Shown here: piece by piece, positions 1-6,797 of the stretch | Position numbering within the stretch: the stretch's first letter is position 1 | Layout of the letters: each line of letters starts with the position of its first letter | Assembly (NCBI GenBank): GCA_050289385.1 | Contig: JBNKFQ010000032.1 | Span: forward strand, 1 to 8,604 | Direction: 5' to 3' | Length of the DNA stretch: 8,604 nt | Source of the DNA: JBNKFQ01 sp050289385 | Lineage (GTDB): Bacteria; Pseudomonadota; Gammaproteobacteria; Pseudomonadales; Porticoccaceae | Position numbers and translations under genes: made by a program | The notes under the pieces: generated by a model | What the model saw: only the letters and a program-made list of their open reading frames with translations | Told to the model about the DNA's origin: nothing | The model's database searches: none

Positions 1-252
1 TACTCCGATTACGACAAAGCCGACGCCGGCTATCGTGCCCAACAGTTTGGGGTTCAACAGATGAGCCAGGGCCCCGCCGGCCAATACACCCAATGCAGAT
101 GCACAGATTAACGCCAGCGAGGCGCCAGCGAAAACGAGCCACTTGTTGACTTGCTGATCTGCCGCAAACAGCATGGTGGCAATTTGTGTTTTGTCGCCCA
201 GCTCTGCCACAAACACAACCGCAAACACGGTTAACAGTATTTTCCAGTCCAT
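1..252 (-). CDS. GDT1/TMEM165 (UPF0016) family cation transporter, N-terminal part
   Basis: This is the 5' end of a gene on the minus strand: 84 in-frame codons from an ATG at 252-250 that run off the left edge of the window. The protein starts MDWKILLTVFAVVFVAELGD and carries the family signature E-L-G-D-K-T at residues 17-22 in the first membrane helix. A second helix follows (about 39-63, rich in Ala, Leu and Gly) and a third begins near residue 72. In this family the E-x-G-D-K-T motif, present once in each of two homologous halves, lines the cation path. Bacterial members are linked to Mn2+ (export) or Ca2+ handling at the inner membrane. A weak GTGAG Shine-Dalgarno lies about 7 nt before the ATG. 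A strong terminator separates the gene from the upstream DUF6580 gene, so it probably has its own promoter. The ion specificity cannot be read from this fragment. Confidence 0.9.
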   Translation of the reverse strand, partial: MDWKILLTVFAVVFVAELGDKTQIATMLFAADQQVNKWLVFAGASLALICASALGVLAGGALAHLLNPKLLGTIAGVGFVVIGV

Positions 253-271
253 AATAAACTCACGTGCTGTA

Positions 272-294
272 TAGCAGTTTTCAACAAACCGCTA
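272..294 (-). other. Small hairpin in the leader of the GDT1-family gene
   Basis: Between the terminator and the GDT1-family start codon there is an imperfect inverted repeat. A 9-nt arm (272-280) pairs with a 9-nt arm (286-294) through one G-U wobble, around a 5-nt loop. It is not followed by a U-tract, so it does not look like an intrinsic terminator. It could be a leader structure or chance. No conserved Mn2+ (yybP-ykoY) riboswitch motif is visible around it. Confidence 0.35.
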
Positions 295-303
295 TTTCTG
301 CCA

Positions 304-333
304 ATAAAAAAATGCCGGCATCTGCCGGCATTT
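304..333 (-). terminator. Rho-independent terminator after the btuB-DUF6580 unit
   Basis: A near-perfect inverted repeat has arms AAATGCCGGCA (310-320) and TGCCGGCATTT (323-333), with only 2 nt between them; in practice the stem would open to a 4-nt loop. Read on the minus strand it is followed directly by a run of seven U (312-306, partly inside the stem). It begins 4 nt after the stop codon of the DUF6580 gene, as expected for the end of this transcript. On the plus strand the trailing T-run is only three bases, so it should act mainly in the minus direction. Confidence 0.88.
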
Positions 334-337
334 GATC

Positions 338-841
338 TCAAGTGTATAACGCACTGCGCCGGAACAAGTGGTCTGCCCCAAACAGCAGTCCGCTGAAGAG
401 CAATGTAGAAATCAATGTATTGTGGAAAAACGGAATGGCGGCGACGTAGCAAGATATCAAGCCAGCCAGTGAGGCCTCGTAAGTGCCGGTTACCAACCAG
501 ACCCCCAGATTTGTCAGCACATAAAACAAAACAGAACCAGCCACTGCACCAATAATAATTCTGGCACGGCTACTGCGCTTGTGCAGCATAAAACCGAGTG
601 CCGTCATCAGCGCCACCCCCAGATAGACAAACAGCATGGTGCCATGAAAACCGATCAACAGATCACTCAGCAACAACGCCACTAGCGGCATAACCAGCGC
701 CAGCTTGCGATCGGCAACCGTTGCCCCTGCGAACAGCGCCATAGCGGCAACGGGTGTAAAATTGGGTGGATGAGGGATTAACCGGCTCAATGCCGCCACG
801 CCGATCATACCTGCGATAAACCAAACGCTTTTGTTATTCAC
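338..841 (-). CDS. DUF6580 family membrane protein, ECF S-component-like, candidate cobalamin permease
   Basis: A 167-residue hydrophobic protein with about five to six predicted membrane segments (roughly 5-21, 28-44, 47-65, 68-86, 93-117, 125-155). It shows the signature of the DUF6580 family of putative transport proteins: SRLIPHPPNFTPVAAMALFA at 19-38, SD at 59-60, TNLGVW at 110-115, and CYVAAIPFFHNTL at 131-143. The fold is expected to resemble the S (substrate-binding) component of ECF vitamin transporters. The start is GTG at 841-839, supported by GGAGAG 5 nt upstream. The gene lies 19 nt behind the btuB-like gene under the same cobalamin riboswitch and is followed by a terminator. I infer a role in moving cobalamin or a precursor across the inner membrane. 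The single Cys131 sits in the most conserved segment and could be a cobalt ligand, which is speculative. No ECF ATPase or T-component gene is present in this window. Confidence 0.85.
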   Translation of the reverse strand: MNNKSVWFIAGMIGVAALSRLIPHPPNFTPVAAMALFAGATVADRKLALVMPLVALLLSDLLIGFHGTMLFVYLGVALMTALGFMLHKRSSRARIIIGAVAGSVLFYVLTNLGVWLVTGTYEASLAGLISCYVAAIPFFHNTLISTLLFSGLLFGADHLFRRSALYT

Positions 842-860
842 TACTGCTCTCCGGACTTAT

Positions 861-2810
861 TCAGAATATATAACCAAGCTCCAGTGTAAAACGACGCTCC
901 GGCGATGGGAAGAACGCCTTGCGTGCAAGAAAGTCACTGTAACTCACAAATTCGTTGTACTGTTTTCCGGTAAGGTTGTCTACCCTCACTGCAGCCTGCC
1001 AATTTTTCCAGTGATAAACAGCGGCAACATTAAACAGTGTATGGCCTCCTTCTTTGCCAGCCGTGTTGGCAAATTCCACATACCGCTCACCGTTATATCG
1101 CGCTTCTGCCTGCAGGCTCAAGTCTGCCAGAGGTTGCCAACCAACCAGCAACGTCGCCGTCTGACGTGGAGCCTGGGGTACTTTATTGCCCTGATGGCGC
1201 CCCGCATCAAATTCCGAATCCATATACTGGTACTGCGCTTGCACCTCAACACCTGTGAGGGGCTGCCATTCACCTGCGACATGTAAACCTCTGCGACGGG
1301 TATCATCGAAATTGGTATTTTCCCCAAAAAATCCTTCCAGCGGATCAAAACCGATTTCATTTTCCAAATCCAGCTCGAATACACTCATATCCATATGCCA
1401 CAGTTTTTGCTGCAACCGCGCTCCCAATTCCCACGATACACCTTGCTGGGTATCCAGAATTCTGGTGCCAGAAAAAACACTCACCTGTTCGTCCGGCAAG
1501 GCAAAGCGGAAATTTTCATCACGATTCAGATAGAGTTTCCAATCATCTGTCACCTGCCAAACCACACCAATTTGCAAGGCATTTTCGCTGTCAGAAATAG
1601 TCGTATCTACGGGCGTGCTGAATACATTCGAGCTGGTCGCTACCACATCACTGTCCATTTTCTGGTGTCTTCCAGCAACTGTCAGTTGTACTGCAGCCGC
1701 CAACGGCACCGCGATTTGCGCGTACACACTTTGCGTGCGGCGCTCAAAACGACTGTTATCCACTCCAAATGCATCAGAAGAAATAACGGACGCAAAATCA
1801 ATCTTTTCGATGTCTATGCCAACCACAATATCAGCAGCTCCGGCCGAACCCCGAATTCGGGGACTGAAGGTGCGCACACGTCGATCAATCAGCACATTGG
1901 AATTGCCGAACGTCACAGAAAATCCAGGGTTATCTGACTCGAAGTCCCGCTCTGTTAACTCCGCCATTAATGACCATTCGTCACTCAGATTTTGTTCAAT
2001 GCCCAGGCGCCGCACATTGGTATCGGTGCGAATATCGAGATAGCCGGATGCCTGTTTGCGATTGATGTCAACCTCGGCGGCGCTGAGGGAAGCAGGCAAC
2101 AAATGATCATTCAGGATTTTCTGCATTTCCGCAATTATCCTGCCACCACGATAATTCCAACCGAGGTTCAACAAATAATTATCATAAGAAAGTCGAGTAT
2201 TATCCCGATAACCGTCACTCTGGCGTTTTTCAAAGCTGAATCGATAATCCATACCGCCATCAAAACGGTCACTGATAGAACCGCGATAGTTACTCAGGCC
2301 GTAGCTGCCACCCTTTGCATGCAAGCTGGCGCGAAACACATCAGGTTTGCGAGTAATCACGTTAATGACACCGCCAACCGCGTTATCACCATATAAGGCG
2401 CCCGCACTACCCGGCAAAATTTCGACACGCTCAATATCGCCTGTGGCGATTGATAGCAGATCCGGGCTGGACAGATCCGCATTATTCAGGCGCCGGCCAT
2501 CGACCAGTATCAATACATTTGTGTTGCCGTTGACGCCACGCAACCCGACGGTAGCCGTCACGCCATTACCGACACTGTCGCTAATATCCAGCGCGGCGGT
2601 CTGACGCAATAACTGGTCGAGGCTGGTGGCAGCGCTGCGTTCAATGCGGTTCCGGTCAATGACGATGACCGTGCGCGGCAATCGGGTAACGGACGCATCA
2701 AAGCGATGTGCAATCACAACCGTTTCTTCGGTAGTGGTTTCAGCGATTGCAGGTAATATTGAGGGCAATATTGCTGCACCAAAAAGTGCAGGCAGGATTT
2801 TCAGGCTCAT
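861..2810 (-). CDS. btuB: BtuB-like TonB-dependent cobalamin receptor
   Basis: A 649-residue outer-membrane receptor. Residues 1-23 are a signal peptide (MSLKILPALF... ending AIA). The TonB box follows at about 29-36 (ETVVIAHR). The plug domain spans about 45-155, with VLILVDGRRL at 99-108 and the hallmark GDIERVEILPGSAGALYGDN at 124-143 leading into GGVINVITRK. The rest is a 22-strand beta-barrel with alternating aromatic strands, ending in F as barrel proteins normally do (LELGYIF). E. coli BtuB is 614 residues, so the length fits. Substrate assignment rests mainly on the cobalamin riboswitch just upstream. Energy would come from TonB-ExbBD, and the vitamin is delivered to the periplasm. 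The ATG at 2810-2808 is supported by GGGAG about 7 nt upstream, inside a hairpin thought to be switched by the riboswitch. The DUF6580 gene follows 19 nt downstream. Confidence 0.9.
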   Translation of the reverse strand: MSLKILPALFGAAILPSILPAIAETTTEETVVIAHRFDASVTRLPRTVIVIDRNRIERSAATSLDQLLRQTAALDISDSVGNGVTATVGLRGVNGNTNVLILVDGRRLNNADLSSPDLLSIATGDIERVEILPGSAGALYGDNAVGGVINVITRKPDVFRASLHAKGGSYGLSNYRGSISDRFDGGMDYRFSFEKRQSDGYRDNTRLSYDNYLLNLGWNYRGGRIIAEMQKILNDHLLPASLSAAEVDINRKQASGYLDIRTDTNVRRLGIEQNLSDEWSLMAELTERDFESDNPGFSVTFGNSNVLIDRRVRTFSPRIRGSAGAADIVVGIDIEKIDFASVISSDAFGVDNSRFERRTQSVYAQIAVPLAAAVQLTVAGRHQKMDSDVVATSSNVFSTPVDTTISDSENALQIGVVWQVTDDWKLYLNRDENFRFALPDEQVSVFSGTRILDTQQGVSWELGARLQQKLWHMDMSVFELDLENEIGFDPLEGFFGENTNFDDTRRRGLHVAGEWQPLTGVEVQAQYQYMDSEFDAGRHQGNKVPQAPRQTATLLVGWQPLADLSLQAEARYNGERYVEFANTAGKEGGHTLFNVAAVYHWKNWQAAVRVDNLTGKQYNEFVSYSDFLARKAFFPSPERRFTLELGYIF

Positions 2811-2890
2811 CTTCTGTCTCCCAAAATTATGGACAGAAGCTATCTGCTGGCATGGCCAATAAAATCAGCCAACCGTAACGATATAGCTTC
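2811..2890 (-). promoter_or_regulatory. Expression platform of the cobalamin riboswitch (start-codon hairpin and competing helix)
   Basis: Next to the btuB start codon, CTTCTGTC (minus strand, 2839-2832) can pair with GACAGAAG (2818-2811). This 8-bp stem has a 13-nt loop and places most of the GGGAG Shine-Dalgarno (2822-2818) in the loop and stem top, directly against the ATG. Further upstream, GAAGCTAT (2890-2883) is perfectly complementary to ATAGCTTC (2843-2836). The last four bases of that arm (2839-2836) are also the first four of the start-codon hairpin, so the two helices exclude each other. No U-tract follows, which favours translational over transcriptional control. About 200 nt separate the aptamer from the start codon; the remaining stretch (2891-3009) shows only modest local inverted repeats. 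The assignment of ON and OFF states is inference. Confidence 0.6.
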
Positions 2891-3009
2891 CACGTAACAA
2901 ATACGCGTCGTCATTACGGCTCAGCTATTCCAGCCCCAACAGTCGGCTCTGGAAATTCGCTCTGGAGAGTCGCCCCGATCACTTCACCCGGAAATCGGAA
3001 AACAACGCT

Positions 3010-3239
3010 CGCTATGGCAGGTCTCCTGGCTCTCGAGTCTTCAATGTTATTCACCTTCCCGGCCTGTCCTTACACAAAACCAGTGGCTATTGAACACATC
3101 TCGTCGAATACAGTTGCGGGGACAGCTTCAGTTAAAGTGCAGCGGTACTTTGGTACTGGTACTTTGGTACTGGTACTTTGGCATTGGTACTTTGGCACTT
3201 TTTGAATTCCCTGTTCGTTCCAATATGGAAACCATAGCG
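3010..3239 (-). promoter_or_regulatory. Cobalamin (B12) riboswitch aptamer
   Basis: On the minus strand this contains the conserved cobalamin-riboswitch blocks in the right order. The closing P1 stem is CGCTATGG (3239-3232) with CCATAGCG (3017-3010), 8 bp. A small hairpin GTTTCC/GGAAC follows, then AGGGAA, then CTGTCCCCGCAACTG (3125-3111). The B12-box core GCCACTG is at 3087-3081, then GGGAAGG, and AGCCAGGAGACCTGCC at 3031-3016. The P4 arm is unusual: TTCA/TGAA (3206-3203 with 3130-3127) and AAAGTGC/GCACTTT (3201-3195 with 3140-3134) close a 54-nt loop made of tandem 14-nt repeats. The aptamer lies between radA and btuB. It should repress the btuB-DUF6580 unit when cobalamin is plentiful, as is known for this RNA class. 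The ends are set at P1. Confidence 0.95.
3144..3199 (-). repeat. Four tandem 14-bp repeats inside the riboswitch P4 arm
   Basis: Plus-strand units are GGTACTTTGGTACT (3144-3157), the same again (3158-3171), GGTACTTTGGCATT (3172-3185) and GGTACTTTGGCACT (3186-3199). The first two are identical and the last two differ at one or two bases. In the RNA each unit reads AGUACCAAAGUACC and could form a tiny GUAC-CAAA-GUAC hairpin. The outermost variant (GUGC) keeps pairing through a G-U wobble and also contributes to the P4 stem. The array replaces the short terminal loop normally found at L4. It resembles a slippage-prone minisatellite. Confidence 0.93.
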
Positions 3240-3245
3240 GTGGGG

Positions 3246-3274
3246 ATTTTAAGGGGACTGTGTCACAGGAGCAA
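3246..3274 (-). promoter_or_regulatory. Candidate sigma70 promoter for the riboswitch-btuB transcript
   Basis: On the minus strand, TTGCTC (3274-3269) and TAAAAT (3251-3246) are separated by 17 nt. The -10 matches five of six consensus positions and the -35 only three. A start about 7 nt beyond the -10 would place the first transcribed base at about 3239, exactly where the P1 stem of the riboswitch begins. The 17-nt spacer contains an 11-bp odd palindrome, CTGTGTCACAG (3258-3268). The whole element lies in the 59 bp between the radA stop and the aptamer. Confidence 0.5.
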
Positions 3275-3298
3275 CGGGTTCGGGTCTGTTGACACCGT

Positions 3299-4660
3299 TT
3301 AACTGAATTCCAGAGCTTCCACCAGGGTTTTGGCGCCAATTACCTGCATGCCGTCGATCGGTTTTTTGGGAGCGTTTGCCGCCGGCACAATGGCGCGCTT
3401 AAACCCGTGTTTTGCCGCCTCTCTCAAGCGCTCTGCGCCACTTGGCACTGGCCTCAGTTCACCCGATAATCCAATTTCGCCAAACGCAATCAGATCGCGG
3501 GGCAGGGAACGGTCGCGAAAGCTCGACACGACACTGAGCAACAACGGCAAGTCGGCGCTGGTTTCGACAACCTTTACACCGCCGACGATATTTACAAAAA
3601 CATCCTGGTCGGCAGCCATAATGCCGCCGTGACGGTGTAACACCGCCAACAACATGGCGAGCCTGTTGTGATCAAGGCCTACAACCACCCGGCGTGGATT
3701 ATTAAAAGGGCTCTGATCTACCAGGGCCTGCAACTCCACCAGAAGGGGTCGCGTGCCTTCCCACACCACCGTCACCAGGCTGCCAGAGGCGATTTCATCT
3801 GCGCGGCTTAAAAATATGGCTGACGGATTATTGACCTCTTTAAGGCCCTGTTCGGTCATGGCAAACACACCGAGTTCATTGACCGCGCCAAACCGGTTCT
3901 TGATGCCACGCAACGTGCGAAAACGGCTGTCGGCGGAACCCTCCAGCATCAAAGAGCAGTCAATCATATGCTCCAGTACCTTGGGACCGGCCAGGCTGCC
4001 GTCTTTGGTAACGTGGCCGACAAGCAGTAAAACCGAGCCGCTCTGTTTTGCAAAACGCACCAGTTGCGCGGCACTCTCGCGAACCTGGGAAACGCTGCCC
4101 GGCGCCGACTGAATATCGGCCAGGTGCATCACCTGAATCGAGTCGATAACCAGTACTTTGGGCTGCTGACGCGAGGCGGTATGACAAATGGACTCTACCG
4201 AGGTCTCAGCCATAATTTTGAGTTTGTCGGTGGGCAGTCCCAAACGCTGTGCCCGCATGGCAACCTGCTGTGGCGATTCCTCACCGGTGACATAAAGCGA
4301 TTCGATACGTTGTGCCAGGTTGCACAGTGTTTGCAACAACAGTGTGCTTTTGCCGGCCCCCGGCTCACCGCCGATCAAAACACAGGATCCGGGCACCAGA
4401 CCGCCGCCCAGCACGAGATCGAATTCCCGGGCACCACTGACAATACGCGGCAAGGCTTCGAGATCGATTTCTGACAACAGTTTGACTTCGCCATTTGCCG
4501 CATTGGCAAATCCGCCATTTCCGGTTGTTCGGGGCAAGGCGCCAAGGCGAACTTCTGACAAGGTGTTCCAGGCATTGCACTCTGTACACTGACCCTGCCA
4601 TTTGCCGAAGTCGGCGCCACAGTCAGTGCAAACAAATGCGGTGTTTTTTTTTCTGGTCAA
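3299..4660 (-). CDS. radA: DNA repair protein RadA (RecA-like branch-migration ATPase)
   Basis: A 453-residue protein of normal family length. It has an N-terminal C4 zinc finger (C11, C14, C25, C28), a RecA-like ATPase core with Walker A GEPGAGKS at 98-105 and Walker B VLVIDSIQ at 169-176, and the RadA-specific KNRFG motif at 254-258. A C-terminal Lon-protease-like domain (about 340-453, FGEIGLSGEL at 393-402) is scaffolding and not proteolytic in this family. RadA acts in the cytoplasm in recombinational repair, driving branch migration of recombination intermediates alongside RecA. The start is TTG at 4660-4658: it is the only start candidate just before the zinc finger, the reading frame is open further upstream into the preceding receptor gene without ATG or GTG, and a weak AGAG lies about 8 nt before it. 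Codons 3-6 contain a run of nine A (4652-4644). The gene starts 43 nt after the upstream TonB-dependent receptor, so the two may be co-transcribed. Confidence 0.97.
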   Translation of the reverse strand: MTRKKNTAFVCTDCGADFGKWQGQCTECNAWNTLSEVRLGALPRTTGNGGFANAANGEVKLLSEIDLEALPRIVSGAREFDLVLGGGLVPGSCVLIGGEPGAGKSTLLLQTLCNLAQRIESLYVTGEESPQQVAMRAQRLGLPTDKLKIMAETSVESICHTASRQQPKVLVIDSIQVMHLADIQSAPGSVSQVRESAAQLVRFAKQSGSVLLLVGHVTKDGSLAGPKVLEHMIDCSLMLEGSADSRFRTLRGIKNRFGAVNELGVFAMTEQGLKEVNNPSAIFLSRADEIASGSLVTVVWEGTRPLLVELQALVDQSPFNNPRRVVVGLDHNRLAMLLAVLHRHGGIMAADQDVFVNIVGGVKVVETSADLPLLLSVVSSFRDRSLPRDLIAFGEIGLSGELRPVPSGAERLREAAKHGFKRAIVPAANAPKKPIDGMQVIGAKTLVEALEFS

Positions 4661-4703
4661 TGTTGTTCTCTGTTGCTGGCAAGTATCAGGCGCAACCCGG
4701 CCT

Positions 4704-6797
4704 CTAATCCCACTCTAATCGAAACCGCACAAATCCTCGAGTATCAAAACGGTTGGCAGGCGTAAATTCGCTGTAGGAATTGCCCAAGTTTTGACCGATT
4801 AGCTCCACCGTGATATTTTGCTTGCCCAGACTATATTGCTTTGCCAGACGCAGATCCACACGACCGTATGACTCCGTGTCACCTCCCCATACATACCAGG
4901 CCATATCATCCAGGTAGTAATATCCGATACTGCCCTGCCAGCCACGGCCAAAATCTTGCATAAACAGCAAACTTGCGGTGTGGCGAGGAGTACCACTATT
5001 GGCGTAAAAGTTGCGAATTGCCATCGGTGGCAAACTCTGATCGACATTGGCAAGTGCGTACGACAACCGCAATCGGGTTGAAGAGGTTACTTTCAGATCA
5101 GCACTGCCCTCAAATCCGACAATATCTGTTTCACCACCATTCATTCGCAATACCGTACCCAAACTGAATAGCGATAACAGCTCCGGTGCAAACGGGTCTA
5201 CTTGCTCCTGAATTTCATTGCAAACCTTCTCGGCAAAAAACTTTACTTCAGTTTGCAAGGCCTTGTCTCTCCAGTTTCCTACATACCCCAGTTCGAGGGT
5301 GTGAATACGCTCTGATTCGAGAGTTTCGGGCACTTCGAGCGCACGTTCAATTAATATGCCGGAGGCGGTTTTTAACGCCAGCTCGTGATAAGCCTCACCG
5401 ACAAACGGGTGACGCCACCCTCGTGCCAGGCTGGCACGCAGGGAATGATCATCATTCAGACTGTAGTTGGCGCCTACGCGAAATGACAAATTACCACTCG
5501 CCAGATCACCGTACTCAAACATTGCACCGAAATTGTAGAGGAACTTTCCTGCACGGTATTCCCAATTTCCGTACAAGCGACCGCTGCGGTCGTAAATGTA
5601 GTCATCCCGACTCAATGCCAGGTGACTTTTGATACGATTTTGCCGACCACCAACGCCCCACACCAGTCGCGACTTGTGGCTGAGTGCCAGGGTTTGCTGG
5701 AACTCCAGATCAACTCGATCGGCGTGATAATCATAAGGGCTGGAAAGGACGGGTTCGCCAGCGAAGTCTGACGGAAACGGAGCCAGCACTTCAGCTAATT
5801 GGTCCGGCTGATACTGCAGGGACAATATATTCTCAACTGTGCCAACAATATTGTAATCGTCCTGTCGTGTGCGGTTGTATCCAAACTGCAGGTACCATTC
5901 ATTTGCAGCAGACGTCAATGAGGTTAGCCGTAAAACGCTGTATTGTTCCCTCACATGTTTGTCGCCCACGGGATCAATGGGTGGTAAACGCCCGCCTCGC
6001 CCGGAAGGGCCGCTCCCCTGGCCAACCTGAAAGTCCAGCAGTTGCGTTTCGGACATCTGATAACGAGCCTGCCAGCGCAAATTGGTAACAGCGACCTCGC
6101 TGTTACCATTGGCAAAACCATCACTTTCCAGATAATTAATAGCGGTGGTATACGCAAGTCGCTCACCGGTATAACGGTAGCGCAAGCCCGCCAGTCGGGT
6201 TCCGGCACTGCCAGCGGTAGCGAGTATTTCCAGCCCCGGAGAAGTAAGAGTATCGCGTGTCACTATGTTGATGGCGCCGGCAAAGGCATTGGACCCGTAG
6301 GCTGCACCTGCAGGTCCGCGCACCACTTCAATACGCTCGATATCTTCCACTGTAATGCCGATCCGGTCCCAGTCCGTCAGACCGAACTGGGATGTGTAAG
6401 CGACACGGCCATCGATCAATACCTGCATGCGACGCGAAAGGCCGTCCGTCTGGCCATGGTAGGTAACTGCCGTATGGTGATCTCGCCAGGAAAGCCCTAC
6501 CTGAAAACCTGGCACCAACCGAAACAAGTCGCCAATTTCGACAAAACCCGAGGCTGCAATAGTTTCCCTGTCCAGTACGGTCATTGCTACCGGCGTATCC
6601 GTTATCGGCTGTGGCAAGCGGGTCGCAGAGGCCACCAGCGGCAACTCCTGCAAGTAATCTGCTTCAGTGAGCTCATCGCCTGCTTCGGTGGCTTGCAAAT
6701 TGACCTGCCAAAGCGCGCTGAACCCCGCAATGAACAACATGCTTGCTCGCTTCAAAAATCCATGATTTTCTACCCGATTCAGCTGTATACCGTGCAT
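4704..6797 (-). CDS. TonB-dependent outer-membrane receptor, substrate unknown
   Basis: A 697-residue receptor, counted from the ATG at 6797-6795. A signal peptide has its hydrophobic core at about residues 19-33 (ASMLFIAGFSALWQV) and likely cleavage after LQA at about 36. The mature N-terminus (LTEADYLQELPLVASATRL) probably holds the TonB-interacting segment, though no textbook TonB box is obvious. The plug runs to about residue 180 and shows MQVLIDGRVAY, DIERIEVVRGPAG, AAYGSNAFAGAINIVTR. The remainder is beta-barrel; the last residues are FRLEWD, so the usual terminal aromatic is followed by Asp. An in-frame GTG at 6833-6831 would add 12 residues. I prefer the ATG because GGAAAG lies about 9 nt before it and the signal peptide is better placed. 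Nothing in the sequence identifies the ligand, and no riboswitch is seen upstream. Confidence 0.92.
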   Translation of the reverse strand: MHGIQLNRVENHGFLKRASMLFIAGFSALWQVNLQATEAGDELTEADYLQELPLVASATRLPQPITDTPVAMTVLDRETIAASGFVEIGDLFRLVPGFQVGLSWRDHHTAVTYHGQTDGLSRRMQVLIDGRVAYTSQFGLTDWDRIGITVEDIERIEVVRGPAGAAYGSNAFAGAINIVTRDTLTSPGLEILATAGSAGTRLAGLRYRYTGERLAYTTAINYLESDGFANGNSEVAVTNLRWQARYQMSETQLLDFQVGQGSGPSGRGGRLPPIDPVGDKHVREQYSVLRLTSLTSAANEWYLQFGYNRTRQDDYNIVGTVENILSLQYQPDQLAEVLAPFPSDFAGEPVLSSPYDYHADRVDLEFQQTLALSHKSRLVWGVGGRQNRIKSHLALSRDDYIYDRSGRLYGNWEYRAGKFLYNFGAMFEYGDLASGNLSFRVGANYSLNDDHSLRASLARGWRHPFVGEAYHELALKTASGILIERALEVPETLESERIHTLELGYVGNWRDKALQTEVKFFAEKVCNEIQEQVDPFAPELLSLFSLGTVLRMNGGETDIVGFEGSADLKVTSSTRLRLSYALANVDQSLPPMAIRNFYANSGTPRHTASLLFMQDFGRGWQGSIGYYYLDDMAWYVWGGDTESYGRVDLRLAKQYSLGKQNITVELIGQNLGNSYSEFTPANRFDTRGFVRFRLEWD

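Noticed and set aside
231..452. Minus-strand frame of 73 codons spanning the terminator and the DUF6580 3' end
   Set aside because: It runs through the intrinsic terminator and overlaps two supported genes out of frame.
1395..1937. Plus-strand open frames opposite the btuB-like gene (also 831-1286, 1615-2043, 1992-2396)
   Set aside because: Shadows of the receptor frame; no protein family or plausible domain is seen, and strong sense coding is present.
3144..3199. CRISPR array
   Set aside because: The repeats are 14 bp and directly adjacent with no spacers, and they sit in a riboswitch arm.
3260..3295. Intrinsic terminator after radA
   Set aside because: GTGTCA/TGACAC gives only a 6-bp stem with a 24-nt loop and no U-tract follows on the minus strand.
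3070..3339. Minus-strand frame of 89 codons, and two plus-strand frames (3014-3205, 3090-3302), in the radA-btuB gap
   Set aside because: They lie across the riboswitch and its 14-bp repeats. Their composition reflects the RNA structure and repeat (for example repeated Lys-Val-Pro-like strings), with no recognisable domain.
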